Below, piece after piece: positions 25,196-33,584 of a stretch of 64,000 nucleotides of DNA (positions are counted from its first letter, which is position 1; every line of letters begins with the position of its first letter). This stretch comes from a virus. The stretch spans positions 1-64,000 of the IMG/VR virus record IMGVR_UViG_3300042384_001374; one strand, 5' to 3'. The notes beneath the pieces were generated by a model, which saw nothing but the letters and a program-made list of their open reading frames with translations, was not told the origin of the DNA and did not search any database. The position numbers and the translations under genes were made by a program.

Positions 25196-26380
25196 ATGAC
25201 CTCAAACATCCCCATCCAAACCAAAAAAGCCATCTTCTGGAACTCGTCCATCATTGAGCCCGCCGCTTGGGAGCTTCATGGCGTTTCCAGCAAAGATAAC
25301 CCGGACACCGCCATTGGCAGATTCGGGACTGGTGCTTGTTACTACATTGCCGTGCTGCTGCGCACCGGTCACAAGGTTTCCATCAAGGCCGCTGAGCAAT
25401 GGTATCATTTCGGGTTGATTGACATGGAGTTTCGCGGCAAGGAATTCCAGCGCGTCACTTGCAATGGCAAGGAGTTGTCGTTCACCACCCACTACGGCGT
25501 CAACTGGACCGTAGATCAAGCATACCGCGAAGTTTACGCCAACTGCGCGGATGAAGGCGGCATTCACTTTGTCGGAGAGCCGATGGATGACGGCACTTCC
25601 ATCATCATCGAAGGTGAAGGCGTCCTTGATTCGATGGGCCGACACGAAGAAATCTTTGTCGGCAACCGCGAGCCGTTGGCCGAAACCAAAATTGCCCGAA
25701 TCTACGAAGGCTCCGGCACCATCTACTTTCGCGGCGTCAAAGTGGGCGAGATTGAAAACGCGATGTTTTCTTACGAAATCCTCAACGATTTGGAGCTGAC
25801 CGAAGATCGCTCGATCAAACATCAATATCGGATTCCACAAGAAATCGGCAGAATGGTCTGCACCCAATTGAAAGACAAGAATTTGATTCGCCTCACTCTG
25901 GTTGCGAACGAATCCCGGTGGGAACACAAAATCGACTTTGACTGGACCACATGGAGTTCGGAATTCACCGAGGTTGCCACCGATTTGTGGAAAAACTCGC
26001 CGACCAAGCTGAACAAGCATGTTTTTAAAATGCTTCGAAAAAAAGTCAAAGACATCGGTTGGGAGGCCCGCGATATGGATGAGGACAAGGAAATCATGCT
26101 CGAAAAAGCCAAGGACTTCTTGAAACGCGCCGGATATGAAGTGACCGTCCCCATCAAGCTGGTGAGCAATGAAGACCAAAACAATATCGCGTTCTACTTC
26201 AACGACACCATCCACTTGACCGACAAGTCATTCGAGGAAGGCATGTTCCAATTGGTCCGCACGTTGATGGAAGAGAATTTTCATGCGTGGGGACACCTCG
26301 ATTGCTGCCGCTCATTTGAAGATTTCCTTCAAAAAGAACTCATCAAGCAGGCGTCAAAACGTCTGCGTGACCCACTTTAA
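25196..26380 (+). CDS. GHKL-type ATPase-like protein (RIIA-like N-terminus)
   Basis: 394 residues. WELHGVSSKDNPDTAIGRFG ... TGACYYIAVLLRTGHKVSI has the layout of the GHKL ATP-binding fold (Hsp90, MutL, histidine kinase, phage RIIA), with a Gly-rich ATP lid. The C-terminal part has an H/E-containing MEENFHAWGHL segment but no clear metalloprotease motif. RIIA-like proteins act on the membrane and exclusion systems in T4; that role is not implied here. The largest gene of its block. Confidence 0.5.
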   Translation: MTSNIPIQTKKAIFWNSSIIEPAAWELHGVSSKDNPDTAIGRFGTGACYYIAVLLRTGHKVSIKAAEQWYHFGLIDMEFRGKEFQRVTCNGKELSFTTHYGVNWTVDQAYREVYANCADEGGIHFVGEPMDDGTSIIIEGEGVLDSMGRHEEIFVGNREPLAETKIARIYEGSGTIYFRGVKVGEIENAMFSYEILNDLELTEDRSIKHQYRIPQEIGRMVCTQLKDKNLIRLTLVANESRWEHKIDFDWTTWSSEFTEVATDLWKNSPTKLNKHVFKMLRKKVKDIGWEARDMDEDKEIMLEKAKDFLKRAGYEVTVPIKLVSNEDQNNIAFYFNDTIHLTDKSFEEGMFQLVRTLMEENFHAWGHLDCCRSFEDFLQKELIKQASKRLRDPL

Positions 26381-26398
26381 AAAAATACAGCTATCATC

Positions 26399-26803
26399 AT
26401 GACCGACATCAACACGTCACGCCCCAAAGGACTTCCAGAAGAATTTTCCAATCCACCACCAGCTCCAGAAGGAATGCGCTGGAAATATCGAGGAATTGGA
26501 TGGGAAGCACCTTCTGAAACAATCTCGGCCAATTACAAAGACGGAAATTGGCACATCGCTCGCGCGTTCGGAAGCATCCTCCATCATTATCTCGAAGCGA
26601 TTCCCATCAAGCCAAAACCACAAGTGTGGACGTTTGAAAGCAAAGGTTGGCAAGAAATCAACAACTTGCGCAAGCAAATCAAAGATTTGACCACAATGCA
26701 TTTTTACCAGCGCGATCAAATCAACGAGCTTGAAGCACGCTTGAACGAAGCACTTTGTTTGCTCAATTCCATTGCTGAAATCGCCGAACAACGCGAACTT
26801 TAG
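26399..26803 (+). CDS. Hypothetical protein with C-terminal coiled coil
   Basis: 134 residues. Pro-rich N-terminus with PEGMRWKYRGIGWEAP, then a coiled coil at 85-130 (INELEARLNEALCLLNSI). Its TAG stop is in the palindrome at 26799. Unrecognised. Confidence 0.6.
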   Translation: MTDINTSRPKGLPEEFSNPPPAPEGMRWKYRGIGWEAPSETISANYKDGNWHIARAFGSILHHYLEAIPIKPKPQVWTFESKGWQEINNLRKQIKDLTTMHFYQRDQINELEARLNEALCLLNSIAEIAEQREL

Positions 26804-26815
26804 CCGCGACTAAAA
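26799..26815. repeat. TTTTAGCC palindrome, copy 13
   Basis: TTTAGCCGCGACTAAAA; holds the TAG stop of the 26399 gene, and its last A is the first base of ATG 26815. Confidence 0.92.
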
Positions 26816-27021
26816 TGACTCTTGATTCAAATGGCAAACAAGTAAAAGCGGGCGACTTCATCACCAGTGCGTATGGCATCCCCCCTAAGGCCATCCGGGG
26901 CGAAGTGTTCCGCAAAAATGGAAGACTGCGCGTGCTGACGCCCGGTCACAATCCGGCGGAATGTTCGTTGGTAACTTTCAGGAAATGTCTCGGCGATTTC
27001 TGGAAAGAAGAAATAGGATAA
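26815..27021 (+). CDS. Small beta-rich protein
   Basis: 68 residues, MTLDSNGKQVKAGDFITSAY..., resembling small SH3-like barrels (G-D-x-x, RGEVFRKNGRLRV). The start codon is formed by the palindrome. Unrecognised. Confidence 0.55.
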   Translation: MTLDSNGKQVKAGDFITSAYGIPPKAIRGEVFRKNGRLRVLTPGHNPAECSLVTFRKCLGDFWKEEIG

Positions 27022-27235
27022 AACCCTACCTTTGCCAAAATCCTTTGACAAAATCCGACAAAAACCATATAGCCGGGTGAACTACGAAGTTCACAGGGCA
27101 GCGCCCGCCGCAGCAAGTAGTCGGATCAGCGTCAAGATCCATCAAATCAAGTCCCCGTGCGAGAGTAAGAATGTTTTCCCCGAACATCGACTCCCACGGG
27201 GCTTCTTGCGTACATTCATCACCAGAAAACCGAAC
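27022..27235. other. Gene-free stretch with two hairpins
   Basis: GTGAACT-ACGA-AGTTCAC (27077-27094) and CCCCGTG (27153-27159) ... CACGGGG (27195-27201). Possibly a small RNA or leader of the 27236 gene. Confidence 0.4.
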
Positions 27236-27532
27236 ATGAACCTAATCTGTCAAAACACCATGACCGGCATCAAAAACATCTCAACTTTCTACTTTGACAC
27301 AGGTGTCCGTCCTGAAAACCGATTGCACTTGCCGGACAAAGCTGTGTGGCGAGGCACCATGCAATTTCCATTCGAGTGCGAAAATGTCCCGCAAAACGCC
27401 ACTTTGATGTTTCTTTGCGACAATCCAAAGTCTTTTGAATCTGAAGCAGATAACGTCATCGTACGTAAACTTTTGCCGGGTTCCGGAATGATTTCCAAAT
27501 ACGCTTATTTCCGTCTTTCTTTGCAGCTATGA
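27236..27532 (+). CDS. Hypothetical protein
   Basis: 98 residues, MNLICQNTMTGIKNISTFYF..., beta-rich. ATGA overlap with the next gene. Unrecognised. Confidence 0.55.
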   Translation: MNLICQNTMTGIKNISTFYFDTGVRPENRLHLPDKAVWRGTMQFPFECENVPQNATLMFLCDNPKSFESEADNVIVRKLLPGSGMISKYAYFRLSLQL

Positions 27533-27732
27533 GCTTCAAGCTACAAATCCTTGCCAATCTGTGCCAATGTGGCTCTGGTGAGCCTTGGTGGCGTCTCTAC
27601 GACGCTTCCGCAATCTATGTAGCAAGAGTGTGCGACGTGTGTGAAGCAGCCGTAAAAAGCAAATACAGGCCCGAAATTTTCTCAGATCCGAACTACGAAA
27701 CCGATGAACCGAAAGAACCTGAAGAATTTTAG
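27529..27732 (+). CDS. Small Cys-pair protein, putative zinc-binding
   Basis: 67 residues. CQCGSGEPWW and CDVCEAAV provide two Cys pairs for one zinc; acidic tail. Its TAG stop is in the palindrome at 27727. Confidence 0.55.
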   Translation: MSFKLQILANLCQCGSGEPWWRLYDASAIYVARVCDVCEAAVKSKYRPEIFSDPNYETDEPKEPEEF

Positions 27733-27743
27733 CCACGACTAAA
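27727..27743. repeat. TTTTAGCC palindrome, copy 14
   Basis: TTTTAGCCACGACTAAA; supplies the TAG stop of the 27529 gene and precedes ATG 27769. Confidence 0.9.
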
Positions 27744-27768
27744 CCCCAACCTTAACCAAAACACCACC

Positions 27769-28176
27769 ATGGGATCAAGAGGAAACACCTACCTGACACA
27801 TCGCAACGACAAGTCGCAAGCCATCACCGATCACATCGACCTTTACTGGCACTCTGACGGCCACAACAACGAAAATTACACCCGCATTGGCCTCAAGGCT
27901 TGCAAGCCACGCTGGAACGATCCTTCTTACGGCACCGCGATGTTTCTCGGCGCTTTGGATGCCGCTAAAAAATGGCCGTCCGGAATCAGCATCGGTTCGT
28001 TCGATGACAACGAGCATGATTTGTTCGAAGTGTGCTGGACCGATAGAAAAGTCCGCAAGTGGCCAAGGAATGCGCACGCTAAAAGCGATATTCTCAATGA
28101 TTTGTCAAAAGCCCTTGAATCTTGGACGTTTCAAGAATTTGTTGATTTTGTGGTTGCTTTACCCGATTTAGAGTAG
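27769..28176 (+). CDS. Hypothetical protein
   Basis: 135 residues beginning MGSRGNTYLTHRNDKSQAIT. His/Asp-rich N-terminal third, Trp-rich middle. Unrecognised. The leader CCAAAACACCACC has no ribosome binding site. Confidence 0.6.
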   Translation: MGSRGNTYLTHRNDKSQAITDHIDLYWHSDGHNNENYTRIGLKACKPRWNDPSYGTAMFLGALDAAKKWPSGISIGSFDDNEHDLFEVCWTDRKVRKWPRNAHAKSDILNDLSKALESWTFQEFVDFVVALPDLE

Positions 28177-28292
28177 TAATTCCTTGCCCGTCGAGAGGTT
28201 GCCACTAATCGACAAAGGCTTTGGAGTTGTAGTTGAAAGACCGATTCCAGAAGAACCCGCCCGGTAATGGCAACCTCCCGGTGCGGGTTTTT
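28177..28292 (+). ncRNA. Putative small RNA ending in a terminator
   Basis: A terminator-like hairpin AACCCGC ... GCGGGTT with TTTTT ends at 28292. Its loop TGGCAACCTC (28268-28277) is perfectly complementary to GAGGTTGCCA (28195-28204), allowing a pseudoknot. It shares GTTGCCACTAAT with the element at 35346. Confidence 0.5.
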
Positions 28293-28414
28293 CATTTTCC
28301 TTCGATCACACGGGTTCGCCGACAGTGTGAGGAGCAGGTAAAAAGTTCGCGACATCGTCCGGTAACGCGGGCTTCGTGGGCAAAGGGGGCAACCTCATGC
28401 TTGAAACAATCTTC

Positions 28415-28601
28415 AAAACAGGGTGGCGATTCACGCGTTCTTAGCCACCCGCAAGACAAAATGAAAGACGGGACACCTCAGGGGGCCTATACGGATGACG
28501 ACCGATTGAGAGAAGATTGGGAGGGAAGGGGTAAGAGCCAGACTTCTCCGCCAAGCGACCAAGTAATCCTAGGAGCCTTAAGGTGTCCCTAAGAACGCGC
28601 T
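28415..28601. ncRNA. Putative structured RNA domain
   Basis: GGGTGGC (28421-28427) pairs with GCCACCC (28444-28450), and GGGACACCT (28470-28478) pairs with AGGTGTCCC (28581-28589), enclosing about 100 nt of purine-rich sequence. No gene. Strand inferred as plus from neighbours. Confidence 0.4.
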
Positions 28602-29042
28602 TTGCCCAGTTTCCTTGAAAGCCTGCCGGATGACGACAAAAGAAAACACACCACCAACCCGACAACAGCACTAAACGCCACGCCCACCGTGAGACAGCAC
28701 TTCACAACTTCAGGCAAGCTGACTTTCGGAAAACACCGTGGGAAGTCGTACAAGGAAGTGTTGTTCAAAGATCCTTCGTGGATCAAGTGGGCCGGCCTCA
28801 ACATCGACGGCTTCAAAGAAGCGGTGGCGGCACTTAACAAGCCGGTCAAGCCGAAGCCAAAGCCCAAGCGCCAAACTAAAGAACAAGCGGCCGCAACCGC
28901 CGCCTTCAATAAACTCACCCACAACGAACGCTTGGCCATGATAGCTGAGCGCGTTCGCGCTAGGGAATGGATGGACGAACCGCTCGTTCACGGTTTTCTT
29001 GATTCGTTCACAGCTTTTGACCCTAAAACCGCTCCTTATTAA
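28602..29042 (+). CDS. ExoX-like C-terminal domain protein
   Basis: 146 residues from TTG 28602; GTG at about 28690 is an alternative. LTFGKHRGKSYKEVLFKDPS followed by WIKWA is the short domain found at the C-terminus of exodeoxyribonuclease X-like proteins and in stand-alone phage proteins. No exonuclease domain is attached. The C-terminal half is Lys/Pro-rich then helical. DNA binding is likely but inferred. Confidence 0.6.
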   Translation: MPSFLESLPDDDKRKHTTNPTTALNATPTVRQHFTTSGKLTFGKHRGKSYKEVLFKDPSWIKWAGLNIDGFKEAVAALNKPVKPKPKPKRQTKEQAAATAAFNKLTHNERLAMIAERVRAREWMDEPLVHGFLDSFTAFDPKTAPY

Positions 29043-29045
29043 ATC

Positions 29046-29282
29046 ATGCCATCCTTCTCTCTAGACTTTGAAGTTTACTGCGGCACTTGCGGCGCGGGAC
29101 TTTGCAATCAATCCAATACCCGAACATCGCGTCATCGAGGCGAGCCCCAAGTGACGGTGGAAGTGTGTCAAGACTGCGTACAAAAAGCACTTGCTCCGCT
29201 AGAAGACAAAATTGAGCTGCTTGAGTCGCAACTGGAAGACGCTCAAGAGCAAATCAGCCAACTCGAAGAACTCGTTTCTTGA
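29046..29282 (+). CDS. Zinc-ribbon plus coiled-coil protein
   Basis: 78 residues. CGTCGAGLC and CQDCVQKA flank a short loop, then a coiled coil LEDKIELLESQLEDAQEQIS. The stop overlaps a gene-end hairpin. Confidence 0.6.
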   Translation: MPSFSLDFEVYCGTCGAGLCNQSNTRTSRHRGEPQVTVEVCQDCVQKALAPLEDKIELLESQLEDAQEQISQLEELVS

Positions 29283-29294
29283 GCCCTCCGGGCG
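29282..29294 (+). repeat. Gene-end hairpin AGCCC-TCC-GGGCG
   Basis: Overlaps the TGA stop of the 29046 gene; followed by TGGGGAATAA. Confidence 0.75.
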
Positions 29295-29327
29295 TGGGGA
29301 ATAAATGTTCACCATCAAACAAACAAC

Positions 29328-29555
29328 ATGACACTAGCCCAACTCATCGAAGCCTGCGGAGACGACGTGACTTTTCAAGTCCTTAACGCCTGTCTGCACG
29401 GCAACCAAAAACTGACCAAACACGGCACCCAAATCACCTTTATTGCACCGGGCATCGAATTAGTAGATTTAGTGCGCAAAGAACCCGATCAAATGGGATT
29501 TGTAGTGTGGTTGCCAGGATCTAAGGTCAGGGAAATTCAAAATTCGTTGGAATGA
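29328..29555 (+). CDS. Hypothetical protein
   Basis: 75 residues, MTLAQLIEACGDDVTFQVLN.... ATGA overlap with the next small gene. Unrecognised. Confidence 0.55.
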   Translation: MTLAQLIEACGDDVTFQVLNACLHGNQKLTKHGTQITFIAPGIELVDLVRKEPDQMGFVVWLPGSKVREIQNSLE

Positions 29556-29719
29556 TTGTGCTCGCCTTCTTTTTCTCAGGCATGGCCGTATTGCTCTTCC
29601 AGCAGGCCGTAGAAGCCTTCAAAAGAGTTTACTGCGACTGGACAGCCATCCTTACTTACAAGCCCGTCAAATGCCGCTACAAGCCCCACAAATCTTACTC
29701 CGTCATTTTCAAAGCATGA
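29552..29719 (+). CDS. Small membrane protein
   Basis: 55 residues; MIVLAFFFSGMAVLLFQQAV is one N-terminal membrane segment, followed by a basic Tyr/Lys-rich tail. ATGA-coupled on both sides. Confidence 0.5.
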   Translation: MIVLAFFFSGMAVLLFQQAVEAFKRVYCDWTAILTYKPVKCRYKPHKSYSVIFKA

Positions 29720-29883
29720 AGCTTTTCAAACTCCGGCTTCGTTTGAAGTCCGCCCGCAAAAAACTCGCCGAGCAAAAAGAAATAAATCGCAAGCTCTACG
29801 AGCAACTTTCCGTTTCTACCGCCAAGAACAAAACTCTTTACGCCGACAACGTCACACTCAGATGGAACGCACGCAACCCATGA
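29716..29883 (+). CDS. Small basic coiled-coil protein
   Basis: 55 residues from ATG 29716, MKLFKLRLRLKSARKKLAEQ.... The position right after the membrane peptide suggests they work together, but no function is known. Confidence 0.45.
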   Translation: MKLFKLRLRLKSARKKLAEQKEINRKLYEQLSVSTAKNKTLYADNVTLRWNARNP

Positions 29884-30242
29884 ATCCAATCAACTTGGCA
29901 CTTGTTTCAAATGGCTGGAAAATATGGCCCAATCCATTTGGTGAAAAACAAACGACTTTTTTGGCTAAAAGCTTTGAAGGTCACGCTAAATGTCGATGTA
30001 ACGAAACAAAAAACAAACAAATTGAAATCTACCACCACCACCCGCAAACAATCAGCGGTCACCATCTCTACGCTACATGGAGCATTGAATGCAATGGAGA
30101 GCTTCCTGATGGTGAATGGCTAAGAATAAAAGTTGGTGGGCTTACAGATTTAAAAACCATTGAAGAAATGGTCGAAAGACTGCTTTTTATTTGGGATCAC
30201 GCTGTTTCCATCACCCCAAAAATCCCTAAACATGACCGATAA
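29880..30242 (+). CDS. Hypothetical protein
   Basis: 120 residues from ATG 29880 (ATGA). CRCNETKNKQIEIYHHHPQT and a C-terminal helix. Overlaps the next gene by 11 nt. Unrecognised. Confidence 0.55.
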   Translation: MNPINLALVSNGWKIWPNPFGEKQTTFLAKSFEGHAKCRCNETKNKQIEIYHHHPQTISGHHLYATWSIECNGELPDGEWLRIKVGGLTDLKTIEEMVERLLFIWDHAVSITPKIPKHDR

Positions 30243-30513
30243 CTCGCCTATCAACATCTCCAAACAGCCGGTGCCTGAAGGTTGGATTCTCATCGCAGGC
30301 AAAAACCTCACCAACATCGCTCGCCCCGCCAAAATTGCGTTCCGCATTGCAGAGTCATCACCCGCAAAATGCGGCCACCCAATTTCCGCAGGCATTATTA
30401 TCCAAACACAGGACAAAGAAGCGTGGGATGCGGCACAAGCCAAAAGCGAAGCCCGCAGAATCAGAGAGTCTGTTTATCCATCCCGCACCAAAAAAACCTC
30501 TAGCAAACCATGA
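30232..30513 (+). CDS. Hypothetical protein
   Basis: 93 residues from ATG 30232, MTDNSPINISKQPVPEGWIL.... ATGA overlap with the next gene. Unrecognised. Confidence 0.5.
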   Translation: MTDNSPINISKQPVPEGWILIAGKNLTNIARPAKIAFRIAESSPAKCGHPISAGIIIQTQDKEAWDAAQAKSEARRIRESVYPSRTKKTSSKP

Positions 30514-30986
30514 ACACGTCCGTCATCATCCCCGCCAAGATCCAAAACACCGCTCCGAAACCGACAAAATCCCAGCTTGCCGAAGCTTTGTTGGATCGCG
30601 CTTTCAAAGCACATGTAGCCAATGAAGCTGAAAAAGAACTCAAGCGTTCCGCATTGGAAGAAGAAGGATTCAAATTGGTCATTGAGGAGTTCAAAAAAGT
30701 CATTCCAAAATCGGAAAACATCAATTTTTACAACCAATGGAGACCCGGTTGCGAAGCAAGCGTGACTGTTTCCGTAACGTCGGCCAAAATCAAAGCCATC
30801 CAAATCAAACTATCCAAGCTTCACGAATGCAGCTTCGACCGGGACGGAACCAAAAAGCGCATCACCGATGGCCTCAAAACCCCCAATCCGTTGCTTGGCA
30901 ATGAAGACACGGCCAAAGCTCTGGACGCGCTCCTTGCCACTTTGATGGCTCCGCAAACACCCGCTTTGATTACCGTAGATGTATGA
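30510..30986 (+). CDS. Hypothetical protein
   Basis: 158 residues, helical N-terminus (LAEALLDRAFKAHVANEAEK) and C-terminus. Unrecognised. The stop overlaps a gene-end hairpin. Confidence 0.6.
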   Translation: MNTSVIIPAKIQNTAPKPTKSQLAEALLDRAFKAHVANEAEKELKRSALEEEGFKLVIEEFKKVIPKSENINFYNQWRPGCEASVTVSVTSAKIKAIQIKLSKLHECSFDRDGTKKRITDGLKTPNPLLGNEDTAKALDALLATLMAPQTPALITVDV

Positions 30987-30998
30987 GCGCGTTGCGCT
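30986..30998 (+). repeat. Gene-end hairpin AGCGC-GTT-GCGCT
   Basis: Overlaps the TGA stop of the 30510 gene; followed by TGAAAAAAA. Confidence 0.75.
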
Positions 30999-31013
30999 TG
31001 AAAAAAATTTGTC

Positions 31014-31223
31014 ATGATTATCCAACCCAAACTCAACTTTGCCTTGCTCGGCACGGGATACGACAAGCAAAGGCTTGATAACACCCGCACCTACACCGCT
31101 CGACTAGCTATCAACCAGCCCGACTGGCAAAAAATGGGCAAGGTTTTCGTTTCGTTCGACAACGATGACGAAGAGCCATCCATACTGCTTAAACGCAACG
31201 ACTACGACATCATCGAAGCTTAA
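31014..31223 (+). CDS. Hypothetical acidic protein
   Basis: 69 residues, MIIQPKLNFALLGTGYDKQR.... The TAA stop abuts the palindrome at 31224. Unrecognised. Confidence 0.5.
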   Translation: MIIQPKLNFALLGTGYDKQRLDNTRTYTARLAINQPDWQKMGKVFVSFDNDDEEPSILLKRNDYDIIEA

Positions 31224-31241
31224 TTTTAGCCGTGGCTAAAA
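31224..31241. repeat. TTTTAGCC palindrome, copy 15
   Basis: TTTTAGCCGTGGCTAAAA, perfect; directly after the 31014 TAA stop. It contains an in-frame GTG that could start the next gene. Confidence 0.95.
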
Positions 31242-31288
31242 AACCGCTTTCAAAGCCTGCCTCATCCCGCCACGTTCCCAACTATTCC

Positions 31289-32140
31289 ATGACCGATCAA
31301 TTCAAAAAACAACTCCAAAGCTTTCCAAGTCCGTTTTTACGGGCAATGCAGAACAACGTTTACACCAAAGGTGATTCGCAGTTTAGCGTCACCCAGTTGA
31401 TCGGCCCTCCGCAGCGAACATGGCTGGCGACACTACACGAGAAGCAGGAGACGCCTTACAGCTCGTTCGCCGCCTTCCTCGGCACCGCAATGCACGCTGT
31501 CTTGGAAGCCAACGTAGACCCATCACAAGGCGAAATCGCGGAAGAGCGCATGTTCGCCACCATCTGTGGAGCCAAAGTGAGTGGCCAGCTCGACCATCTT
31601 GAGAAAAAAACGTTGTTCGATTATAAGACGACACGCGGAGCGCAAGACGCGATGAAGCCAGACCACCGAACACAGGTAAATGCGAACGGCTACCTTGCCA
31701 CCCTCAACGGACACGAAGTGGAGCATGTCGCCATCGTTTACATCCAAATGGATTGGTCCTACATGCAGAGTAGTTTAAACCCTCTGTATCCTCAAAGCCC
31801 TTACAAAATCTTTGTTGAAGACTACGACCAGCAAAGCGCTATTGATTTTTTCAACCGCGCCATCCCCGAACACCTCGCCGCGCTCGAAGGAAAGCCCCGC
31901 GAATGCACACGAGACGAAAAATGGCAAAAAGACGACAGCTACGCTCTGATGAAAACCGGAGCCAAGCGGGCATCCAAAGTTTGCTCTACACGCGCCGAAG
32001 CCGAATCTTTGATCAAGCCCGGCCAGTTCATTCAAGAACGTCCCGGCGAACGCACTTTTTGCTCTTCGTTCTGTGGATTCAATCAATGCCCTCAAAAAAA
32101 GCGTGAAGACGCGAAATCTGTAAAACCAGAAGAACCATAA
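31289..32140 (+). CDS. PD-(D/E)XK exonuclease (RecB/Cas4-like)
   Basis: 283 residues from ATG 31289; GTG 31232 in the palindrome would add 19. Motifs in order: GTAMH (His69), QLDH (Asp102), FDYK (Asp111, Lys113), Q-x5-Y (Gln129, Tyr135), as in RecB-family nucleases. Three to four Cys near the C-terminus (CSSFCGFNQC) plus an upstream VCST suggest an Fe-S cluster as in Cas4 and AddB. It lies just upstream of ERF, forming an exonuclease plus annealing-protein pair for recombination. Confidence 0.8.
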   Translation: MTDQFKKQLQSFPSPFLRAMQNNVYTKGDSQFSVTQLIGPPQRTWLATLHEKQETPYSSFAAFLGTAMHAVLEANVDPSQGEIAEERMFATICGAKVSGQLDHLEKKTLFDYKTTRGAQDAMKPDHRTQVNANGYLATLNGHEVEHVAIVYIQMDWSYMQSSLNPLYPQSPYKIFVEDYDQQSAIDFFNRAIPEHLAALEGKPRECTRDEKWQKDDSYALMKTGAKRASKVCSTRAEAESLIKPGQFIQERPGERTFCSSFCGFNQCPQKKREDAKSVKPEEP

Positions 32141-32163
32141 ACTCCGATACCTGCTTTTGTTTG

Positions 32164-32298
32164 ATGTTTATCGTCTTAATCGGTGGTTGCTCGTTTACCG
32201 CACATTCATGGCACAATGTCCTCAAAGAAGAAAAACGAACCCAATCGGTCGAACGCCTCGAAATCCTCAAAACCACCGGAAAAATTCCTGAACGATGA
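32164..32298 (+). CDS. Small lipoprotein
   Basis: 44 residues, MFIVLIGGCSFTAHSWHNVL...; LIGGC is a good lipobox. ATGA overlap with the next gene. Confidence 0.5.
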   Translation: MFIVLIGGCSFTAHSWHNVLKEEKRTQSVERLEILKTTGKIPER

Positions 32299-32753
32299 AA
32301 AAGAAATTGATCAAGCCCGTGTTGAAGCGTGAAGAACGCTGGAAACTTGGCAAGCTGACCTGTGCCGAGCTTGCCGAGTTGGTGGTCGCCGCGCTGGAAA
32401 CCGACATCAAGCGCAATGACACGAACGAAGCGCTGCGCCTGCGCTACGCCCACGCGCGCAACCTCGAACTGCTCAAGCTGTGCGGCACGCTTAAGGCGTC
32501 CTACCATGCCGCCCACTGCCGCACGGCCGTCCACTTCACCAAGGTGCCTACGTTGGTGCTGACGGCCACCGGAGGCAAGCCTAAGGCGTCTTCGATGCCG
32601 CCGTTCACCGCGTCACTCAAAAAGCTGGCCGCTCAACACGGGGTTGTCATCCATCGTTTTGGTAAAGGCGCTTTCATCCTCGCCAAAAATCCCCCAAAGC
32701 CTAAACCCGTCACTACTGGCCTTTGTGACAAATCATTCAGTCTTGTCCGTTAA
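32295..32753 (+). CDS. Basic hypothetical protein
   Basis: 152 residues, strongly basic (MKKKLIKPVLKREERWKLGK). Two helical stretches precede a short beta region HGVVIHRFGKGAFIL. Possibly nucleic-acid-binding. The stop overlaps a gene-end hairpin. Confidence 0.55.
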   Translation: MKKKLIKPVLKREERWKLGKLTCAELAELVVAALETDIKRNDTNEALRLRYAHARNLELLKLCGTLKASYHAAHCRTAVHFTKVPTLVLTATGGKPKASSMPPFTASLKKLAAQHGVVIHRFGKGAFILAKNPPKPKPVTTGLCDKSFSLVR

Positions 32754-32765
32754 GCGCGTTGCGCT
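32753..32765 (+). repeat. Gene-end hairpin AGCGC-GTT-GCGCT
   Basis: Overlaps the TAA stop of the 32295 gene; followed by TGGGAATTAA. Confidence 0.75.
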
Positions 32766-32790
32766 TGGGAATTAAGAGCTTTCCAATTTG

Positions 32791-32808
32791 TTTTAGTTTC
32801 GGCTAAAA
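32791..32808. repeat. TTTTAGCC palindrome, copy 16
   Basis: TTTTAGTTTCGGCTAAAA, 22 nt before ATG 32831. Confidence 0.8.
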
Positions 32809-32830
32809 TCCACACCAACCACACACATTC

Positions 32831-33439
32831 ATGCAAACCTCAGAATCCATTTCAGAAATCGCCGGAGCCATGGTGCTCGCCCAGCAGGCGATGCTTCCGC
32901 TCATCAAGGACAGCAACAACCCGTTTTTCAAATCCAAGTATGCCGACCTCCAAGCAGTCACCGAGGCGTGTTACCCGGCGCTTCAGGCCAACAGCATCTG
33001 CGTGATGCAGTCGGCGGAGTCGCTTGGAGCACTCGGAATCAACATCAAGACCCGCCTGATCCACAAGAGCGGCCAGTTCATCGAGACCGAGTGCGCCATC
33101 CCGCCTGCTGGCCAAGACCCACAGAAATACGGCTCAGCCGTCACTTACGGCCGCCGTTACGGACTCCAAGCTGCCGTGGGACTCGCCGCGATTGACGACG
33201 ATGGGGAAAGCGCCATGAACCGCAACGCCACCAAGCCAGCCGCACAACCCGAAACCACACCCACCCCGTCCGCCACCAACAACGACCCGGCAGTCGTGGA
33301 AAAAATCACCTCGGTGTTTTGGCAGCAGACCACATTGGCCGGGCTTAACGAAATGATGGCGTTGGCCAAAACCAAAGGCTACGGCACGCACAAGGACGTG
33401 GTGTCCGCCTACGACGAGCTAAAGGTCAAGCTCGCCTGA
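32831..33439 (+). CDS. erf: ERF single-strand annealing protein
   Basis: 202 residues. NPFFKSKYADLQAVTEA, then QKYGSAVTYGRRYGLQAAVG and LAAIDDDGE are hallmark ERF-family blocks. These proteins anneal complementary single strands and drive phage recombination. A C-terminal Pro/Thr linker and a helical domain (FWQQTTLAGLNEMMALAKTK) follow. Partner nuclease upstream at 31289, DUF3127 and a further nucleic-acid-binding-like gene downstream. Confidence 0.92.
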   Translation: MQTSESISEIAGAMVLAQQAMLPLIKDSNNPFFKSKYADLQAVTEACYPALQANSICVMQSAESLGALGINIKTRLIHKSGQFIETECAIPPAGQDPQKYGSAVTYGRRYGLQAAVGLAAIDDDGESAMNRNATKPAAQPETTPTPSATNNDPAVVEKITSVFWQQTTLAGLNEMMALAKTKGYGTHKDVVSAYDELKVKLA

Positions 33440-33584
33440 TTCCCCCCCCACCAATGAAGCGGCGGCGTGAAGAAGTCCTAAGCACGCAGTCTGTGAAAGG
33501 CTGGAGGGAATTCACTCAACCTCGGCTTGCCGGTTTAAGGCCCGGCCCGCTTCACCCACTCTCACCACACACAAAACAAACGAA

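Noticed and set aside
25202-26215. 337-codon minus-strand open frame
   Set aside because: Lies wholly antisense to the GHKL-like gene, which has a recognisable domain and coupled neighbours; the reverse translation resembles no family.
31289-32140. Cas4 as evidence of a CRISPR system
   Set aside because: RecB/Cas4-type nucleases are common in phage recombination modules, and it sits next to erf.
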